Under the pieces are notes generated by a model. That model had not been told where the DNA came from. It did not search any database and saw only the letters and a program-made list of their open reading frames with translations. This document shows positions 17,308-25,836 of a stretch of DNA of 64,000 nt, in pieces. Numbering within the stretch: position 1 is the first letter of the stretch; each line of letters starts with the position of its first letter. The DNA is from Acetobacterium wieringae. GTDB lineage: Bacteria; Bacillota; Clostridia; Eubacteriales; Eubacteriaceae. The stretch is from positions 1 through 64,000 of the forward strand of contig NZ_JAIPPU010000018.1 of NCBI RefSeq assembly GCF_026646375.1. The letters are read 5' to 3'. The position numbers and the translations under genes are program-made.

Positions 17308-17469
17308 ATAATTGCGAAACTGCCGTGAGCTTTGCGTCCAGTTTCGTACGAAACAATTGTTACACTGTACGGCGGACAGTTCTCTGAACTGTTCGCCTAC
17401 ACGTTACAAAATTGTTTGTGGAAACTGCACTCAAAGCAACCATTGTTCGGTGTTTTTTCATTTCGCAAT
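17308..17469. repeat. 162-bp palindromic repeat element, copy A
   Basis: A reverse-complement copy lies at 39550-39711, also 162 bp. By hand I count 19 mismatches and no gap (about 88% identity). Ends carry ATTGCGAAA (17311-17319) and TTTCGCAAT (17461-17469) as terminal inverted repeats. The centre is a long imperfect palindrome around GGCGGACAGTTC/GAACTGTTCGCC. It encodes no protein. It looks like a MITE or a structured intergenic repeat. It fills the gap between trmB and the ABC-F gene. Confidence 0.85.
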
Positions 17470-17482
17470 GTATAAATTGTTG

Positions 17483-18964
17483 TTATAGTTCGATAATTTT
17501 TGTCGCTACATGGTCAATGAAGGATCGGTCATGCTCCACAAAAATCATCGTTGGCGGGGTTTGTAGCAAAAGCTCTTCAATCTGCACCCGGGAGAGGACG
17601 TCGATATAATTAAGCGGTTCGTCCCATAAATATAAGTGGGCTGACTGACAAAGGCTGCGGGCTAAATAGACCTTCTTTTTTTGACCTTCACTAAAGGTAG
17701 ATAGATTTTTCTCAAATTGCTCCCGGTTAAATCCCAGCTTTCGCAAAATGGTTTTAAAGAGACTTTCGTCAATTTCTTCACTGTGGCAGAAATGACGGAG
17801 ATCACCGGTTGGCAAGTCAGTGTCCTGGGGAATATGCGATAGCTGCAGCTGGCTGCCCAGCGTCAGATTGCCGGAAAAGCTGATTGGCTCGCCCAGTATC
17901 AGCTTAAGTAAACTGGATTTTCCCGAACCATTCGGGCCAACAATGGCAATCCGGTCGCCCTGGTTGATTGTAAAACTTAAATCTTTCAGAATCGGGCGGT
18001 CATCATAGTAAAGAGACAGGTGGTTGGCTGAAATCAGCCGGTCTTTTTGGTAAGTTCGTGGTCGGATCTTGAGACTGTCGTTCCAGTCAATATTTTTCAT
18101 TAACTTTTCTTTTGACTCAATATTTTTTTGCTGACGCTTTTCCAGCGATTTGGAGCGTTTCATCATTTTTGCTGACTGATGACCAATATGGCCCCGATCA
18201 GGGCGAAGACCGGAAATCCGTTGACCGTTTTTAGACTTCTCAACGGCATTTGACCAATTTTCGGTGCGTTTGGCAGCGGATTTTAATTGGACGATTTCCT
18301 GTTTCAGTTTCTTAGTCTGATTGCATTCAAACTGATCCTGACGTTGTTTATTAAGAAGCCAGGTGGAATAGTTGCCTTTCTGAATCTCAATGTTCATTTT
18401 GTTAATTGATAAGACGTGATCGACACAATTATCCAGGAAGGTGCGGTCGTGTGAAACCAGAATAAAACCCGGTTTTTTTTTCAAATACTGACTGACAACT
18501 CGTCGACCTTCCAGATCGAGATGATTGGTTGGCTCATCAATTAACAGAAATTGATTTGGTTTTAAAAACAAGGCGGCCAGTAAGATCTTGGTTTGCTCGC
18601 CCCGGCTCAAGGTGCTAAATGGCCGATCCAGTAGCTCTGGACCCAGGTTCAGTAGCGACAATTCCCGCTGTAGTTCCCAGAGCGGATAATCAGGATAAAT
18701 CCCATCGACAAGAGTGCGAGTCAGTTGGGAAGGGTTCTTGATCGCAAAAGGAAAATACTCAAAATCGACCGTTGTGGCGATCACGCCGGTATAGTCATAA
18801 AGACCCATCAGAAGGTTTAAAAAGGTCGTTTTGCCGCGGCCGTTGCGGCCGATAAAGCCCAGCTTCCAGTTTGTGTCGATGGTAAAGGAAACATCTTCAA
18901 AAATATTTTCACAACTGTTTTCGTAGTTAAAGCTTAAATGTGATATGGAAATTTGTGACATCAT
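17483..18964 (-). CDS. ABC-F ribosome-protection protein (Lsa/Vga/CplR-like)
   Basis: ABC-F proteins have two ATPase domains and no membrane part. Antibiotic-resistance types displace drugs such as lincosamides, streptogramin A and pleuromutilins from the ribosome. The 493-aa product shows GRNGRGKTT, LSRGEQTK and LIDEPTNHLDLEG in domain 1, a charged interdomain linker rich in Lys and Gln (about 205-305), then GPNGSGKSS, FSEGQKKKVYLA and LWDEPLNYIDV in domain 2. The DEPLNYID form of the second Walker B is that of the Lsa/Vga/CplR group. The start M at 18964 (or 18961) follows GAGAGG. A longer in-frame reading to 19063 runs through the attenuator and is unlikely. Confidence 0.9.
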   Translation of the reverse strand: MMSQISISHLSFNYENSCENIFEDVSFTIDTNWKLGFIGRNGRGKTTFLNLLMGLYDYTGVIATTVDFEYFPFAIKNPSQLTRTLVDGIYPDYPLWELQRELSLLNLGPELLDRPFSTLSRGEQTKILLAALFLKPNQFLLIDEPTNHLDLEGRRVVSQYLKKKPGFILVSHDRTFLDNCVDHVLSINKMNIEIQKGNYSTWLLNKQRQDQFECNQTKKLKQEIVQLKSAAKRTENWSNAVEKSKNGQRISGLRPDRGHIGHQSAKMMKRSKSLEKRQQKNIESKEKLMKNIDWNDSLKIRPRTYQKDRLISANHLSLYYDDRPILKDLSFTINQGDRIAIVGPNGSGKSSLLKLILGEPISFSGNLTLGSQLQLSHIPQDTDLPTGDLRHFCHSEEIDESLFKTILRKLGFNREQFEKNLSTFSEGQKKKVYLARSLCQSAHLYLWDEPLNYIDVLSRVQIEELLLQTPPTMIFVEHDRSFIDHVATKIIEL

Positions 18965-19006
18965 TGTACCTCTCTTGCCAAGCCGGATAATAACAGCTTG
19001 GACAAT

Positions 19007-19034
19007 AAAAAACCGCAAGAAAACTATCCTGCGG
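19007..19034 (-). terminator. Attenuator terminator ahead of the ABC-F gene
   Basis: Read on the minus strand, CCGCAGGA pairs with TTCTTGCGG (one G-T pair), loop TAGTTT, followed at once by TTTTTTATTG. It sits 40 bases before the ABC-F start codon, inside its own leader, so it acts as a premature terminator. Confidence 0.8.
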
Positions 19035-19177
19035 CTCAATGATTGACAGCACAAAAAATCCATAGATAAGGAGTTGATGGTGCTAGAGAGGCAGTGCTTT
19101 TCTTGTAATTTTCTTGCTTAAGCGCACCAAAACAAGCGGTTTAACCGCGGGCTTTGAAAACACTTTCCAATTGTTGG

Positions 19178-19198
19178 TTAGCAAGATAAATTACGCAT
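19178..19198 (-). CDS. Six-codon leader peptide of the ABC-F gene (MRNLSC)
   Basis: An ATG at 19198 reads MRNLSC and stop. It has AAGGAG eight bases upstream, better placed than the site of the ABC-F gene itself. It lies about 20 bases after the presumed transcript start and about 145 bases before the terminator. A ribosome stalled here by an antibiotic could alter downstream folding. The small size means the coding call rests on the binding site and position. Confidence 0.6.
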   Translation of the reverse strand: MRNLSC

Positions 19199-19295
19199 CC
19201 TCTTAACTCCTTTTTGTATTTTGATTATAGTCTAACATTTTTCTAAAAAGAATTCAATCCCAAACCGTGCGATTAGCCTTTAATGCCGGATTTAA

Positions 19296-20198
19296 TTAGG
19301 GTGTTAAAAACGAAACCTGTTCTTCTGCCGGGGGATAAACCTTCAGCTTTTCCTTAATTGGTTTGCTATAGCTATTGGACAGACCAAAGGCCTGGCGCAG
19401 GGGATTGAGTCGGCCATAAAGCTCGTCCTTATATGCTTTAGGAGCACCGCCTTTTTTGTACAGGTTCCAGAGGGTGTCGTATTTTTCGGAATAACTGGTT
19501 TTAATAAAGTCAAAAAACGCTGGTTTGGTGGCTCCCCGCAGATACAGAGCGCCAGGCAGTACATAATCGATACCGGCATCCTGGCCAGCAGCAAACAAAG
19601 CAGACAGGGTTTCAGAATCATCGGTCAGCGTGGGAATAATCGGCATCAGATGGTGACCGACAGAGGCATTGGTTTTTCGAAATTGTTTGAGCATCGCAAA
19701 ACGGGCAGAACTGGAGACAGCGCCGGGCTCGATTTTTTTCCGGACGGCTTCATCTAAAGTTGTCACCGTGGCGGCCACATTAATATAGGTAATCCGGGAC
19801 AATTCATCAATCAGGTCATAATCCCGGAGCACCAGATCCGATTTGGTGGAGATAATGGCCGGGGTCTTATATTTGATCAGCAACTTTAGTATTTCCGGCA
19901 TCAGCTGATACTGGGCTTCCGCTGGCTGATAGCTGTCAGTAACGCCACCAATATTGATGATTTCCCGTTTCCAGTTTGGCGAGGCGAGTTGTCTTTCCAG
20001 CACTTCGACGATATTGGTTTTGACCGAAATAGTGGTTGTGAAATCGGAAAAACCGCTAAAACCATGGGTTCCCATCGCATAGCAGTAACGGCAACCATGG
20101 CTGCAGCCCCGATAAATATTTAAATCCCAGCCATAGGGAATTTTTCGCTTTAATTCATGCAGAGCCGTTGTACAGGTGATCGGGTAATACGTTGGCAT
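19296..20198 (-). CDS. Radical SAM protein, SPL/Rv2578c-like
   Basis: The 300-aa protein has a radical SAM cluster motif C32-x3-C36-x2-C39 in GCSHGCRYCYA, then a TIM-barrel-type sequence with INIGGVTDSYQPAEAQ, STKSDLVLRD and EPGAVSSSARF. This pattern fits the group related to spore photoproduct lyase and the Rv2578c family, whose reactions are mostly unknown. It is not a clear SplB: the organism-level role cannot be decided here. Upstream bases contain AGGAGGCTGC close to the start. It stands alone, oriented away from the transglutaminase gene. Confidence 0.85.
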   Translation of the reverse strand: MPTYYPITCTTALHELKRKIPYGWDLNIYRGCSHGCRYCYAMGTHGFSGFSDFTTTISVKTNIVEVLERQLASPNWKREIINIGGVTDSYQPAEAQYQLMPEILKLLIKYKTPAIISTKSDLVLRDYDLIDELSRITYINVAATVTTLDEAVRKKIEPGAVSSSARFAMLKQFRKTNASVGHHLMPIIPTLTDDSETLSALFAAGQDAGIDYVLPGALYLRGATKPAFFDFIKTSYSEKYDTLWNLYKKGGAPKAYKDELYGRLNPLRQAFGLSNSYSKPIKEKLKVYPPAEEQVSFLTP

Positions 20199-20375
20199 AG
20201 CAGCCTCCTTATGATTTCTTTATCCTTACTTAAGTATATGTCATAAAAGTTTAGGGTGTCCATAAGAATTTGTGGTAAAATTATTTACTGTTTGGCATAA
20301 ATCACTGGATAATAAATGCAGATGTTTAAAATAAAGGGTAATAAAGAAAAGAGATCATACAAGGGGGCAACAGGC

Positions 20376-21521
20376 ATGAGCAATCATAACGGAAGAAAAG
20401 TAGTTGCAGTCATCATTATTTCAATGTTGATTATTTTACTGGTAGCAGCCGGGGCCTATCTGGCATTAGAAGATCTGGTTGGAAGCATGGATTTCCAGTC
20501 TTTTTTTGAGGATACCAAAGCTCAGCAGAATGAAGAAATCACCGCCAGTCAGCAGCAGGCCTTTGATGGATATGCTTTTCTTGAGGATAATGAAAAACAG
20601 GCCTATGCCAGAGTTGTTGGTATGCTCACCGATTTTGAGACCGAGGTGAAAGTCAGTGGAGTCAATACCGAAGAAATCGAGCGGGTTCTGGCGGCCATCG
20701 ATTATGACTATCCGGAAATATTCTGGACAGGGGAGTTTTCCTATTATTTTGATGAGGGCAATCAGAAGGTCAGCAAGGTTATGGTTGAATATCCCTATGA
20801 TGAAGCCGAGAAAGAAAGGCGACAGGCCGAAATTGAAGCGGCTTTTCAGGAATACAGCAGGGGCATAAAAAGCGGCATGAGCGACTATGACAAAGTCAAA
20901 TATACCTATGAATATGTAATAAAAAACACCGTGTATCAGGAAGACCTTCAGGATGATCAGAACATCTACAGCGTCTTCGGGAAAAAGGGCTCGGTTTGTG
21001 CCGGATATTCCAAGGCCATACAATATCTGCTAAAACGCACCGGGATTGAGTGCTCCTATGTAGCCGGTGAGGCCATCGGCCAGGGGGCCCATGCCTGGAA
21101 TTTGGTGCGGGTTGATGGGGAGTATTATTACCTGGATGCGACCTGGGGGGAATTCAACATTGCCGATAACGCAGAACCGGAAAAGAGTATTTTTTATGAC
21201 TATTTCTGTGTCACAACGGCGGAACTGCTTAAATCGCATCAACCCGATCAGACCTTGATTGCATACCCGGAGTTTACCGCAACGGCAGCTAATTATTTTG
21301 TCAAAGAAAACAAGCTTTATGACCTCAACAAAAAAAGCGAGGAAAACCGTTTTGTCAGCGATCTGGAAGTAGCCCTGAATACCGGAGAAAAGTATTTTCA
21401 TTATGCCATAACCGATGCCAATACCATCGGCGTTGCTGAAGATCTCATGGATGATGTGCTGGGATCCTATTACTGGTTTTCCAGTGAGGACAGCTTATCA
21501 AACACGATCGAGCTTTATTAA
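20376..21521 (+). CDS. Membrane-anchored transglutaminase-like protein
   Basis: The start ATG 20376 follows AAGGGGG; an in-frame ATG at 20316 has no such site. The 381-aa protein has a signal anchor at about residues 10-33, an acidic stretch, and a transglutaminase-like core with the triad C208 (GSVCAGYSKA), H239 (HAWNLVRV) and D254 (YLDATWG). Such exported domains act as proteases or in wall-protein processing, and also in cross-linking. The C-terminal ~90 residues have no recognised motif. The gene stands alone with a bidirectional terminator behind. Confidence 0.88.
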   Translation: MSNHNGRKVVAVIIISMLIILLVAAGAYLALEDLVGSMDFQSFFEDTKAQQNEEITASQQQAFDGYAFLEDNEKQAYARVVGMLTDFETEVKVSGVNTEEIERVLAAIDYDYPEIFWTGEFSYYFDEGNQKVSKVMVEYPYDEAEKERRQAEIEAAFQEYSRGIKSGMSDYDKVKYTYEYVIKNTVYQEDLQDDQNIYSVFGKKGSVCAGYSKAIQYLLKRTGIECSYVAGEAIGQGAHAWNLVRVDGEYYYLDATWGEFNIADNAEPEKSIFYDYFCVTTAELLKSHQPDQTLIAYPEFTATAANYFVKENKLYDLNKKSEENRFVSDLEVALNTGEKYFHYAITDANTIGVAEDLMDDVLGSYYWFSSEDSLSNTIELY

Positions 21522-21545
21522 AATAGAAACATTTTTTGAGTTATC

Positions 21546-21586
21546 AAAAAGCCCCATTCTGATTTTTCAGAATAGGGCTTTTGTTT
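21546..21586. terminator. Bidirectional terminator
   Basis: AAAAGCCCcATTCTGA (to 21562) pairs with TCAGAATaGGGCTTTT (21567-21582) with a T-rich loop. It serves the transglutaminase gene and the converging ACT-domain gene. Confidence 0.85.
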
Positions 21587-22019
21587 ATTCCATCGCAATC
21601 AGATGAACACCGTGAACGCCATCCAGAGCTTCCAGTATGGCCATTAATTCATCGATGGTCAGAACCAGATCTTTACCGTCGAGGGTTACGATCACAATGG
21701 CGGCCTGGTTAATGGGGATATCCTGATGAATGGTGATGATACTGGTCTGGTGATCCCGAAGAATATTTAAAATATTGGAAAGGATTCCGGGCTGGTCATC
21801 CAGTTTAAAAGAAAGGGTGAACTTCCGACCATAGTTTTCTGAAGGGGTAAAAATATAGTCTTTGTATTTATAATAGGTACTGCGACTGATGCCCACCTTT
21901 TTGACCGCATCGCTGACCGATTTGCACTGAGAGGATTCCATGAGGATCCGGGCTTCCACCACTTTGGAATAATAATCGGGCAGGATTTTTTTATTGACAA
22001 TCAGATAATCTTTAATCAT
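21585..22019 (-). CDS. ACT domain-containing regulatory protein (PheB/UPF0735 type)
   Basis: The start ATG 22019 is fixed by GGGAGG eight bases upstream; an earlier ATG at 22046 lies inside thrB. The 144-aa protein has an N-terminal helix-turn-helix-like part (SVSDAVKKVGISRSTYYKYKDYIF region, about 32-56) and a C-terminal ACT domain beginning near FTLSFKLDDQPGILSNIL (about 66-83). ACT domains bind amino acids. As the last gene of the thrC-thrB group it may sense threonine or another aspartate-family product. That role is inferred from context. Confidence 0.88.
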   Translation of the reverse strand: MIKDYLIVNKKILPDYYSKVVEARILMESSQCKSVSDAVKKVGISRSTYYKYKDYIFTPSENYGRKFTLSFKLDDQPGILSNILNILRDHQTSIITIHQDIPINQAAIVIVTLDGKDLVLTIDELMAILEALDGVHGVHLIAME

Positions 22020-22023
22020 TGGC

Positions 22024-22914
22024 TTAACCTCCCAAAATCTGGACACCCGTATGATCGGGGGCCAGAGAAATGAGTTGCCAGCCCGGTGCTTTTTCTGCTA
22101 AATAGGCTTGCATATCCGGCTTAAAATTATGGTTATCCACTGAATTAATAGCCAGAATGGTGGGCCCGGCCCCGCTGATACAGGTGTTGAGGCAACCCAT
22201 TTCCCGGGCTTTTTTGGTAATCACATCATAGTGGGCAATCAGCTTCTTGCGATAGGGTTGGTGCAGGCGGTCCTTCATGCACAGCTTTAAAATATCGGCT
22301 GATCCGTTGGCCAGGGCCAGATAGGTCATGGTGGCCCGGGGCAAATTATGGGTGGCATCGGCAAAGCTGATTTTTTTCGGCAAAACCTGTCGGGCATCGG
22401 CTGTCGATAAAGGGAAGTCCGGCACTAAGGCATAAAACTCATAACTGGGATGCACTGAGCTCTTAATATAGATGTTTTTGCCGTGATCGTTCATTGATAC
22501 CACCAGGCCGCCGAAGATCGCCGGGGCGACATTGTCGGGATGGCCTTCCAGTTCCACTGCCATATCAAACAGCTCCTCCACTTCCAAGGGTGATCCAATC
22601 AGGGCATTGGCACCAAAGAGTCCCCCGACGATACAGGTGGCCGAACTGCCCAGACCCCGGCTGATGGGGATATCCACGGCAGTGTGGATATAGAGACCTC
22701 GGGGACGGTAGCCCACTTTTTTAAACACCTTCTGCATCGAACGGTAAACTAGGTTGGTATCGCTTTGATACTTCCGCTCCACTCCCCGGATTGTCAGTTT
22801 GCCGTCATTTTTTTCTTCAAAACTGAAGTTATTATAAATCGATAGTGCCAGACCGAAGGCATCAAACCCCGGGCCAATGTTGGCACAGGTACCGGGAACC
22901 TGAACCTTAATCAT
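22024..22914 (-). CDS. thrB: Homoserine kinase
   Basis: This enzyme phosphorylates homoserine to O-phosphohomoserine, which threonine synthase then converts. It is a GHMP-family kinase: the N-terminal VPGTCANIGPGFDAFGLAL, the ATP-binding PISRGLGSSATC near residues 84-95 and the C-terminal SGAGPTILA block are all present. The length of 296 aa is normal. The start overlaps the thrC stop by eight bases, so the two are translated together, and five bases separate it from the ACT-domain gene. Confidence 0.95.
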   Translation of the reverse strand: MIKVQVPGTCANIGPGFDAFGLALSIYNNFSFEEKNDGKLTIRGVERKYQSDTNLVYRSMQKVFKKVGYRPRGLYIHTAVDIPISRGLGSSATCIVGGLFGANALIGSPLEVEELFDMAVELEGHPDNVAPAIFGGLVVSMNDHGKNIYIKSSVHPSYEFYALVPDFPLSTADARQVLPKKISFADATHNLPRATMTYLALANGSADILKLCMKDRLHQPYRKKLIAHYDVITKKAREMGCLNTCISGAGPTILAINSVDNHNFKPDMQAYLAEKAPGWQLISLAPDHTGVQILGG

Positions 22915-24412
22915 TTTTGGTCACCTGATCGTTTAAAAAATCAAGAACGGCCTGGGACATGTCGGTTTTATCACATTGACCCTGATGCTGATTGGCTTTT
23001 TTGTCCAGATCTTTTAATGGTTGTGGAATGGTGGTGCCGGTTTTTTCTGCCAGAATCGTTAACAGCTCATAATCGTTGCAGTCGCACTCACCGAAAATGC
23101 TTTCATAAACTGAACGGCCAAACTTGTAGGGGCTGGCGGTGGAGACAATCACCGTTTTGGTGGTATCCCCGGTTTCACTGAGATAGTCTTCATAAACCTT
23201 ATTGGCTACGGCGGTATGGGGATCCATCAGATAATGACTGTCATCAAAAATGGCTTTGATGGCTTGGGCGGTTTCGGTCTCGTTGGCAGTACCGGCATAA
23301 AAAAGGCCGGTTTTTTCCATCAGGGTTTGTGAAGCCTGATAAGCACCCTGATTTTTTAGCTGCGCCATCAGATCACTGACGGCATCGGGATCCGCACCGG
23401 AGATATCGTAAAGCAGCCGTTCCAAATTGCTGGAAATCAGAATATCCATGGACGGTGACGAGGTTTTATAAAAATCCCGATTGCGGTCATAGTTGCCGGT
23501 TTCAAAGAAATCGGTTAAAACCTTGTTGGCATTGGAGGCACAGATCAGCTTGTTAACCGGCAAGCCCAGTAGCGCAGCATAGTAACCGGCCAGGATATTG
23601 CCGAAATTCCCAGTCGGGACGACGAAATTTATTTTTTCATCCGGCTGGATTTCACCCCGCTTAAGCAGTTCATAATAACTGTAAAAATAATAAACGACCT
23701 GAGGCAGCAGCCGGCCGATGTTAATCGAATTAGCCGAGGAAAAGATCACATTGGCTTGTGCCAGTTCAGCGGCCAGTTGGGGGTCGTTTAAAATCATCTT
23801 AACACCATTTTGGGTATCGTCAAAATTGCCGTCGACACCGACCACACAGGTGTTATCACCGATTTGGGTCAGCATTTGTTTTTCCTGAACGGTGCTGACC
23901 CCATCCTTGGGGTAGAAGACGATGATGCTGATGTCCGGGACATTGGCAAAACCTTCCAGGGCCGCCTTACCGGTATCTCCAGAGGTGGCGGTTAAGATCA
24001 TAATTTTCTGTTGGTTATTGACGTTTTTCATGGACTCTACCATCAGATATGGTAAAATAGTCAGAGCCATATCTTTAAAGGCACAGGTGGGTCCGTGAAA
24101 AAGTTCCAGAAAATAGCGGTCGTTGACTTTTTTTAGCGCAACTGGTTCCTGTTCTTCAAATTTACCGGAATAATAAGCGCCCTGAATCGAATCATCAATT
24201 TGCTTGGTACTGAAATCATCAAGAAAAGCCGAAAAGATCGCGTGGGCCATCTCGCCATAGTTTTTTCCGATAAACTGGGTTGGATCTAAATTAATCGTAT
24301 CAATAAAATTGGGGACGAAAAGTCCACCATCCGGGGCCAATCCTTGCAGGATGCCCTGGGATGCGGTAACGTTGATGTCTTTGGATCGCGTGCTGTTGTA
24401 GCCTTTTTTCAT
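22907..24412 (-). CDS. thrC: Threonine synthase
   Basis: This PLP enzyme makes threonine from O-phosphohomoserine. The protein opens with YNSTRSKDINVTASQGILQGLAPDGGLFVP, typical of the long threonine synthase class. The PLP lysine is in FHGPTCAFKDMAL (about 103-115) and the phosphate-binding loop is TATSGDTGKAAL near 142-153. The length of 501 aa fits this class. It is first in the leftward thrC-thrB-ACT operon, and GGAGG lies a few bases upstream of the start. Confidence 0.95.
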   Translation of the reverse strand: MKKGYNSTRSKDINVTASQGILQGLAPDGGLFVPNFIDTINLDPTQFIGKNYGEMAHAIFSAFLDDFSTKQIDDSIQGAYYSGKFEEQEPVALKKVNDRYFLELFHGPTCAFKDMALTILPYLMVESMKNVNNQQKIMILTATSGDTGKAALEGFANVPDISIIVFYPKDGVSTVQEKQMLTQIGDNTCVVGVDGNFDDTQNGVKMILNDPQLAAELAQANVIFSSANSINIGRLLPQVVYYFYSYYELLKRGEIQPDEKINFVVPTGNFGNILAGYYAALLGLPVNKLICASNANKVLTDFFETGNYDRNRDFYKTSSPSMDILISSNLERLLYDISGADPDAVSDLMAQLKNQGAYQASQTLMEKTGLFYAGTANETETAQAIKAIFDDSHYLMDPHTAVANKVYEDYLSETGDTTKTVIVSTASPYKFGRSVYESIFGECDCNDYELLTILAEKTGTTIPQPLKDLDKKANQHQGQCDKTDMSQAVLDFLNDQVTKND

Positions 24413-24476
24413 GTAATTCCTCCAAAAAAATATGGTGTGCCGGGAAAAATCGGAAAAATTTATTCCCGGGAGGGTA

Positions 24477-24524
24477 TTGAATAACCCCTAGCTATATGAT
24501 AGAATGTTTTCACTGAAAAAACAA
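24477..24524. promoter_or_regulatory. Overlapping divergent promoters of hom and thrC
   Basis: Rightward: TTGAAT 24477-24482, 17-base spacer, TAGAAT 24500-24505. Leftward: TTGTTT (complement of 24519-24524), 17-base spacer, TATCAT (complement of 24496-24501). The two -10 boxes share two bases. The thrC leader also has an inverted repeat CCGGGAA/TTCCCGG at 24440-24446 and 24463-24469. Confidence 0.65.
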
Positions 24525-24562
24525 GTGTTTTTAGAATAAATACATATACGAGGTGAATTTTA

Positions 24563-25816
24563 TTGAATATCGCACTTTTAGGCTTTGGAACCATTGGTTC
24601 TGGCGTCTACGAACTCATCAATTTAAATAAAGGCAAGTTTGCTGGTAATTTTACCGATGTGGAGTCCCGCAGGTCAAGTCCGGTCATTACCAAGGTACTG
24701 GAACGGGATGCAACCAAGGATCTGGGCGATACCGTTGGAAAAATTGTGACTCACCCCAGTGAAATTCTGGAAGACGAAAGTATTGGCCTGGTGATTGCCC
24801 TGATGGGTGGCATGGACTTTGAATATGAAATGATCAAAGAGTGTCTCCGGGCGGGAAAACATGTTGTGACCGCCAATAAGGCTGTCATCTCCGAGTACTT
24901 TCAGGAACTATTGACGCTGGCTGAAGAAAATGGCGTGGTTCTGCGTTACGAGGCATCTGTCGGCGGTGGGATTCCGATCATCGGCAGTTTAAAAGAAGAA
25001 ATGAAAATCAATCGGGTTACCGAAATCAAAGGGATTCTTAACGGAACCACCAATTTCATCCTGTCGAAAATGACCGAAGAAGGAGCGGATTTTGGCGATA
25101 CCCTGGCCCTCGCCCAATCCATTGGTTTTGCTGAAGCGGATCCGACGGCTGATGTGGAAGGATACGATGTCTCCCGTAAGCTATCGATTCTCTCATCGAT
25201 GGCCTATGAAAGCATTATTCGCGATGAAGATGTTTATAAACGGGGGATCACCGACATTCGTGCCGCCGATATTGAGATGATTGGATCGATGGGTTACGTG
25301 GTCAAGTATCTGGGACACTCCATTCTGGATGAAAAAAATGTCTATACCACTGTCGAGCCGGTACTGTTTAAGGAAGCCTCGATTATGAGTAACGTCAACA
25401 GTGAATTCAATATCATTTCGATCACCGGGGATATCATCGGTGAGCTGCAGTTTTATGGCAAAGGTGCCGGAAAAGACGCGACGGCCAATGCCGTTGTCGG
25501 CGATGTCCTGTATATTCTCAATATTGTCGGAGAACAGAATTTGCCCAAACCGCTGCGGCTTAATCGTCAGCTCAATAAAATGGGTACTGACATATTTAAA
25601 GGTAAATATTATTTACGGGCAAATCTGAGTGACAAAGAAATGCTTGATCAGGTGCTGACCGCCGTGGAAACAGTGGCCGCCCGAAAAACCGTCATTGTTA
25701 ATGATAATCAGGTCTATGTGGTGACAAACGCCATTGCCGCCAATGATTTTAATAGAATGGCAGAAAAATTAAAAGAAACGGTGCCTGAATGTTTTTATGC
25801 CCGGATCTATGAATAA
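24563..25816 (+). CDS. hom: Homoserine dehydrogenase
   Basis: This enzyme reduces aspartate semialdehyde to homoserine, the branch leading to threonine and methionine. The nucleotide-binding GFGTIGSGVYEL is at residues 7-18, and KHVVTANKAVIS, KGILNGTTNFIL and the catalytic region GFAEADPTADVEGYD follow. A C-terminal ACT domain (about 345-417, RANLSDKEMLDQVL) suggests feedback control by threonine. The start is TTG, preceded by GAGGTG at seven bases. It lies 20 bases before lysC and probably shares its transcript. Confidence 0.95.
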   Translation: MNIALLGFGTIGSGVYELINLNKGKFAGNFTDVESRRSSPVITKVLERDATKDLGDTVGKIVTHPSEILEDESIGLVIALMGGMDFEYEMIKECLRAGKHVVTANKAVISEYFQELLTLAEENGVVLRYEASVGGGIPIIGSLKEEMKINRVTEIKGILNGTTNFILSKMTEEGADFGDTLALAQSIGFAEADPTADVEGYDVSRKLSILSSMAYESIIRDEDVYKRGITDIRAADIEMIGSMGYVVKYLGHSILDEKNVYTTVEPVLFKEASIMSNVNSEFNIISITGDIIGELQFYGKGAGKDATANAVVGDVLYILNIVGEQNLPKPLRLNRQLNKMGTDIFKGKYYLRANLSDKEMLDQVLTAVETVAARKTVIVNDNQVYVVTNAIAANDFNRMAEKLKETVPECFYARIYE

Positions 25817-25836
25817 GGAAAGAGTGACTGAGGTAA

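Larger units (their letters stand above)
18965..19229 (-). promoter_or_regulatory. Attenuation-type 5' leader of the ABC-F gene
   Basis: On the minus strand a consensus -10 TATAAT (19224-19229) would start a leader of about 250 bases. It contains a small leader ORF, a GCGGTT-T-AACCGC palindrome (19136-19148) and an intrinsic terminator just before the gene. The terminator 3' arm TTGCGGTTT can alternatively pair with AAACCGC at 19136-19142, giving a candidate antiterminator. This matches drug-inducible attenuation known for other ABC-F resistance genes. The switching itself is inference. Confidence 0.7.

Noticed and set aside
18965-19063. Longer ABC-F protein starting at 19063
   Set aside because: This stretch contains the attenuator hairpin and T-run, and has no binding site before its ATG.
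20466-21023. 185-residue open frame opposite the transglutaminase gene
   Set aside because: The sense strand has a clear catalytic triad and signal anchor; this frame is a shadow.
25817-25836. Lysine riboswitch near hom-lysC
   Set aside because: Gap of 20 bases only, and no L-box sequence in the hom leader.
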